Source: Hyphomicrobium sp. (GTDB lineage: Bacteria > Pseudomonadota > Alphaproteobacteria > Rhizobiales > Hyphomicrobiaceae). Taken from it: 64,000 nt of DNA. The stretch covers positions 434,001 to 498,000 of the forward strand of contig PERI01000003.1 in assembly GCA_002928515.1 (NCBI GenBank), read 5' to 3'. Numbering within the stretch: position 1 is the first letter of the stretch; each line of letters starts with the position of its first letter. The translations under genes and the position numbers were made by a program. Below are positions 61,389 through 64,000 of the stretch, piece after piece. The notes below the pieces were generated by a model. That model was given only the letters and a program-made list of their open reading frames with translations, did not search any database and was not told the DNA's origin.

Positions 61389-62780
61389 TTACATCTCCCG
61401 ACCGAAGTCGCGCCCGGGATTACGCTTCCGCCACTCTTCCATCTGCTGTTTGATCTTCTCGACCTGCGCCATCTGGGCGGGCGAGCGCGTGTTGACGGCT
61501 GTGTTGAACGCGGATGCGGGCGCGGGTAGCGCTTCGAGCGCTTGTTGTTCCGGCGGACTGTCGTTTGCCGGCTGCCGGTCTGCAGTGAGCGATTCCTTCG
61601 CGAGCGCAAACGTGACGACGGTCCGCAGATGTGCTTCGCGCTCGCGCACCATCGCAAAGCGTTCTTCTTTCTGCTGCTCCCTGACCGTATCGATCCGCGT
61701 TCTGTACTGAAGCCACAGCCGCTCCGAGATCTGCTTCTTGTCGGCCTTCTCGGCCCGGGCCAGCGACCGCCGCTCCTTGTTCTGGATCGCCTCGACCCTC
61801 TGTAACAGGCGATCAGGCTTCATGATGAGCTGGAACATCTGCCGGATGGTGAGCGGCTTCCCGTTGCCCAGCCGTTGGCGCTGCGAATAGACGAACACTG
61901 CCCGCTCGAAGGGGTGGGTCGCCGCGCGAAGCAGGTGTTTTGTTTCTGATTTATGCGCCCGGTAGAGATCACGCCATTGCGGGCGGTAGCGCGCGAACAC
62001 CGAAGATCGTGCATGATCGACGGCGGCCACCGTGCCCTGATAAAGAGCCTCACGGTCGGCCCTATGCTGCGCGGTCATCGCCTTGCGGATCTCGGGGTTC
62101 GGTTGCGGCATGAGAGGGCGGATCTCTGCCCGAAGTTCCTTCATTCGCTCCAGCAGCACCTTCTTGTCGAACCACTCTGCGCGCGCGGTCTGCTGATGCT
62201 TGACGGCTACGAACTCACGTGACGGATCGGCCTGCCTTGCCGCCGCGATCTCTTTGCGCTTCTCGTTGTTCGCAATCCTCTGCTCGCAATGCACGCCGTG
62301 CTCGCGCTCATACGCTTCTGCCCACCGGGACAGATGTTCCTTGGTGTATTTGAGCTGGGCCGTCATGCCCGTCACGGGATGGATTGTATTGACCACGATA
62401 TGGACGTGCAGGTGGTCCTTGTCGGAATGGGCGGCCATGACAGCCTGATGGCCATCGAGCCCCAGAGCCTTGAGGCTCGATAGGGCGGTCTCCCGCATGT
62501 GCTGCGGCGTGGGGTTCTCCCCGATAGCCCAGGAAAGGGTGTAATGCAGCACGGGTTTGGTATTCTTGCGGCCTCTCGCGTCTTGTCCTGATTGCCGCTT
62601 AAGTTCGGCCTGGTCGCGCGCGGTCGCGAACATCTCGAACCAGGCGTCATCTGGCGTCGAGATGAGATTTTGTGTTTCGCTCCAGAGGACGCGGTCACGG
62701 GAAGTCTTCTGGGCGTCGTGCAGGATGTACCCGCACGCTCCTTTGAAAGACGTCCCGCGCTTGTGGAGGCGGGGAATCAT
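61389..62780 (-). CDS. mobA: Relaxase/mobilisation nuclease (VirD2/MobA-like)
   Basis: The protein nicks oriT and leads the strand into a recipient. Tyrosine 18 in FKGACGYILHDA is the probable nucleophile, and the three-histidine metal site is HSDKDHLHVHIVVNTIHP (H123, H125, H127). A long, basic, helical C-terminal region follows (residues about 190-460). The ATG at 62780 is taken because related relaxases begin MIPRLHKRGTSFKG. It overlaps mobC by 86 bp in another frame, so translation is coupled. Confidence 0.9.
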   Translation of the reverse strand: MIPRLHKRGTSFKGACGYILHDAQKTSRDRVLWSETQNLISTPDDAWFEMFATARDQAELKRQSGQDARGRKNTKPVLHYTLSWAIGENPTPQHMRETALSSLKALGLDGHQAVMAAHSDKDHLHVHIVVNTIHPVTGMTAQLKYTKEHLSRWAEAYEREHGVHCEQRIANNEKRKEIAAARQADPSREFVAVKHQQTARAEWFDKKVLLERMKELRAEIRPLMPQPNPEIRKAMTAQHRADREALYQGTVAAVDHARSSVFARYRPQWRDLYRAHKSETKHLLRAATHPFERAVFVYSQRQRLGNGKPLTIRQMFQLIMKPDRLLQRVEAIQNKERRSLARAEKADKKQISERLWLQYRTRIDTVREQQKEERFAMVREREAHLRTVVTFALAKESLTADRQPANDSPPEQQALEALPAPASAFNTAVNTRSPAQMAQVEKIKQQMEEWRKRNPGRDFGREM

Positions 62781-63159
62781 GGGCAGCAATCTTCGCTCTG
62801 AGGGTTGCCAGTCGTTGCGATAGAAGCTCGTCCGAGAGCAGGGCGCTCATCAGGTTGTTGACGCTGCGCCATGCGAACATCACGTCCGTCGGCAGGTTGC
62901 TGTTGGTGGCGTGCGCAATCTGGTTCACGTTGTTGCCGATGCGCCGCAACTCGGTGAACAGCGCCGGGTCCATGGCGCGGTAGCTGGGGCGCGCGCTCAT
63001 ATCGACCTTGCCGGTCAGCACCAGGCTTTCGCACAGGCCGGAGACGGTCAGGCCCAGTTCCTTGGCCTGCGCAGCTTTGAGCGCATAGTCGTCATCGGTC
63101 ATGCGGATGCAGACCATGCGGCTGCGCGTTGCCTTCGCGTGTGTGCGTCGTCGCGGCAC
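62695..63159 (-). CDS. mobC: MobC-like relaxosome accessory protein
   Basis: A 154-residue basic protein: RSRMVCIRMTDDDYALKAAQ resembles a ribbon-helix-helix DNA-binding start, and FTELRRIGNNVNQIAHATNS is the MobC signature. It helps the relaxase open oriT. The start is a GTG at 63159 with GAGG upstream. The proline-rich C-terminus overlaps the relaxase start. Confidence 0.88.
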   Translation of the reverse strand: MPRRRTHAKATRSRMVCIRMTDDDYALKAAQAKELGLTVSGLCESLVLTGKVDMSARPSYRAMDPALFTELRRIGNNVNQIAHATNSNLPTDVMFAWRSVNNLMSALLSDELLSQRLATLRAKIAAHDSPPPQARDVFQRSVRVHPARRPEDFP

Positions 63160-63259
63160 GTGTTCGCCTCATCAAGGTTGGGTTCGGGTCGCGCGGCAGC
63201 GCGACCTGACCGGAGGGGTCCAGGGGAGTGGCGGAGCGCTCTCCCCGGCGAGAGGGATC

Positions 63260-63299
63260 TTGATATCGATATCGGCGTAAGCCGTAATATCGATATCAA
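63260..63299. repeat. 13-bp perfect inverted repeat with nested stem
   Basis: TTGATATCGATAT and ATATCGATATCAA enclose an inner CGGC-GTAA-GCCG stem. The GATATCGATATC core repeats ATCGAT-type half sites. It is a candidate relaxosome or regulator binding site upstream of mobC. Confidence 0.6.
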
Positions 63300-63569
63300 A
63301 TCCACATCTCGCTACTCCGAGCTTTAAACTACGTGCTTCACTTGCGTGCTCCACATAGGCTGCGTTTAGTTATTCCCAACTTTAATAAGCTGCATTCATA
63401 ACAAAGCGCAATTCTGCTTATTTTCAGAACATGGACGCTCATTCGCAACCAAGGCAGAATTTCGCATAACATCTGGCGCGAAAATAATTTCGCTAATCAT
63501 GCAAAATTCAGTCCCGACTTTCACTGATGATGCCGTCGCGCGCGCGTCGGGCAAGGCTGGCCTGCGCCC

Positions 63570-63594
63570 ACCCATGCGCTTAACGCGCATGGGT
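63570..63594. repeat. Perfect 10-bp stem-loop
   Basis: ACCCATGCGC and GCGCATGGGT enclose TTAAC. There is no T-run next to it, so a structural or binding role is more likely than termination. Confidence 0.5.
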
Positions 63595-63737
63595 CCCTGC
63601 GGCTCGGCCACCGCTTACAGCGGCTGGCGGCCTTGCCCTTTGCTGGCCCGCGATCGGCGATGTGATGTTGTGGGTCGGGACGGAAGGATGGGCTTTCCCG
63701 GTCGAACAAAAGGATGTGACCAGAAAGCAACAAGCAA

Positions 63738-63768
63738 TGCGCCCGCGAGCCGTAAGGCTGCGGGCGCA
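63738..63768 (-). terminator. Leftward terminator of the right-edge gene
   Basis: A stem of 13 base pairs with one bulge (TGCGCCCGC and AGCC against GGCT and GCGGGCGCA) is followed on the minus strand by TTGCTTGTTGCTTTCTG. It begins six bases after the stop of the gene at the window edge. Confidence 0.55.
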
Positions 63769-63774
63769 GCGGCG

Positions 63775-64000
63775 TCAATCGCTGGTCAGGATCATGTCGT
63801 GCAGGACGGAAACGCGCTCCATCAACGCGATTGCTTCGCTAGCGTAGCGCTTTGCGAATTGAAGGAACTCGTCTGCAATTTCGAGGTCGTGCTTATTAAG
63901 GACATTCCCGGCCTCACGTGTCCAGTGACACGTGTGTTCCAGACGTTGCTCGATTGCGGTCATAAGCGCGACGATAGCGACACCTGTCGGTTCGCTCAGG
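63775..64000 (-). CDS. C-terminal part of a hypothetical protein, cut by the window edge
   Basis: The frame is open from the right edge to a stop at 63775, and no stop separates the ATG at 63963 from the edge, so the gene probably begins outside the window. The visible end (IEQRLEHTCHWTREAGNVLN, IADEFLQFAKRYASEAIALM) is helical and unrecognised. If the ATG at 63963 is used the protein has only 62 residues. It belongs to the mobile element. Confidence 0.45.
   Translation of the reverse strand, partial: LSEPTGVAIVALMTAIEQRLEHTCHWTREAGNVLNKHDLEIADEFLQFAKRYASEAIALMERVSVLHDMILTSD

Larger units (their letters stand above)
63160..63774. other. Structured non-coding region, possible oriT
   Basis: No convincing gene lies in these 615 bp. 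Features are a GC-rich imperfect inverted repeat near 63215-63245 (GGGGAG...CTCCCC), a 13-bp perfect inverted repeat at 63260-63299, paired CGTGCT(T/C)CAC motifs near 63330-63353, a 10-bp stem-loop at 63570-63594, and a terminator at 63738-63768. Position upstream of mobC is where oriT normally lies; the nic site itself cannot be assigned by eye. Confidence 0.5.
58134..64000. mobile_element. Integrative mobilisable element (left part, continues beyond the window)
   Basis: Components are a truncated tRNA-Pro at the left border, a tyrosine integrase (58366-59556), a tRNA-Ala-like 3' fragment directly after the integrase, a two-gene cargo operon (59843-61277), a relaxase and MobC (61389-63159) and structured non-coding DNA upstream of mobC that may hold oriT. 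The mobilisation genes look GC-richer than the chromosome to the left. No type IV secretion genes are seen, so it may depend on a helper. The right end lies outside the window. Confidence 0.75.

Noticed and set aside
63396-63778. Leftward frames of 71 and 85 codons upstream of mobC
   Set aside because: They lack ribosome sites and family features, overlap hairpins, and read like translations of structured non-coding DNA.

Overview
The window looks like the chromosome of an alphaproteobacterium, probably of the order Hyphomicrobiales (Rhizobiales). The evidence is rplM-rpsI followed by terC-like, argC, ctaA and a DUF2842 gene, an NdvA-type glucan ABC exporter, an OpgH glucosyltransferase and a class IIA HAD hydrolase of the TIGR01459 type. 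The genus cannot be fixed from the sequence. Most of the window has middling GC; the mobilisation genes at the right end look richer in GC, and two glycosyltransferase genes (15861-16922 and 56554-57525) look clearly AT-richer.

Layout. 67-5596 holds secreted or periplasmic proteins of unknown role (eight-blade WD40 protein, DUF3617, FGE-sulfatase fold, YHS-like, von Willebrand A). 5762-9344 carries idi, tRNA-Tyr, a small membrane operon with a DCC-type thiol protein, and rlmB. 10105-15484 is a three-gene unit of ABC exporter, HlyD-type adaptor and a Wzz/BY-kinase-like protein, followed by tRNA-Thr and a low-GC glycosyltransferase. 17042-21584 holds a HAD hydrolase, a secreted protein, an FkbM methyltransferase and OpgH. 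21606-31127 combines a zinc-less medium-chain dehydrogenase, a PTPS/QueD-like protein without its catalytic residues, a GT4 glycosyltransferase, a methyltransferase, cytochrome b561, a RibD reductase-domain protein, a YfhO-like membrane protein, NdvA and RibA. I read part of this as a possible undescribed pathway for a glycosylated and methylated pteridine-like or deazapurine-like compound. 31389-38284 is core metabolism and translation. 38310-47538 is an exopolysaccharide locus (deacetylase, Wzc-like, Wza, GT4, initiating sugar-phosphate transferase, polymerase/ligase), followed by a NarL-type two-component system. 49784-53576 is the lactate module lldD-lldR-lldP, next to a two-subunit molybdenum hydroxylase (iorAB-like).

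The right end (about 58134-64000) is an integrated mobilisable element: a truncated tRNA-Pro, a tyrosine integrase, a truncated tRNA-Ala-like 3' half, a cargo operon of a JmjC/cupin oxygenase with a GRDP-like protein, and a MobC/relaxase pair with structured non-coding DNA upstream that may contain oriT. Just left of it lies a diverged duplicate of the 3' end of the molybdenum hydroxylase gene, so an AT-rich GT2 gene is bracketed by direct repeats.

Three recurring themes deserve attention: ATPase domains of the polysaccharide or export machinery with damaged catalytic motifs (three cases), the pteridine-like gene set with a catalytically atypical PTPS, and the oxygenase/GRDP cargo operon of the mobile element.
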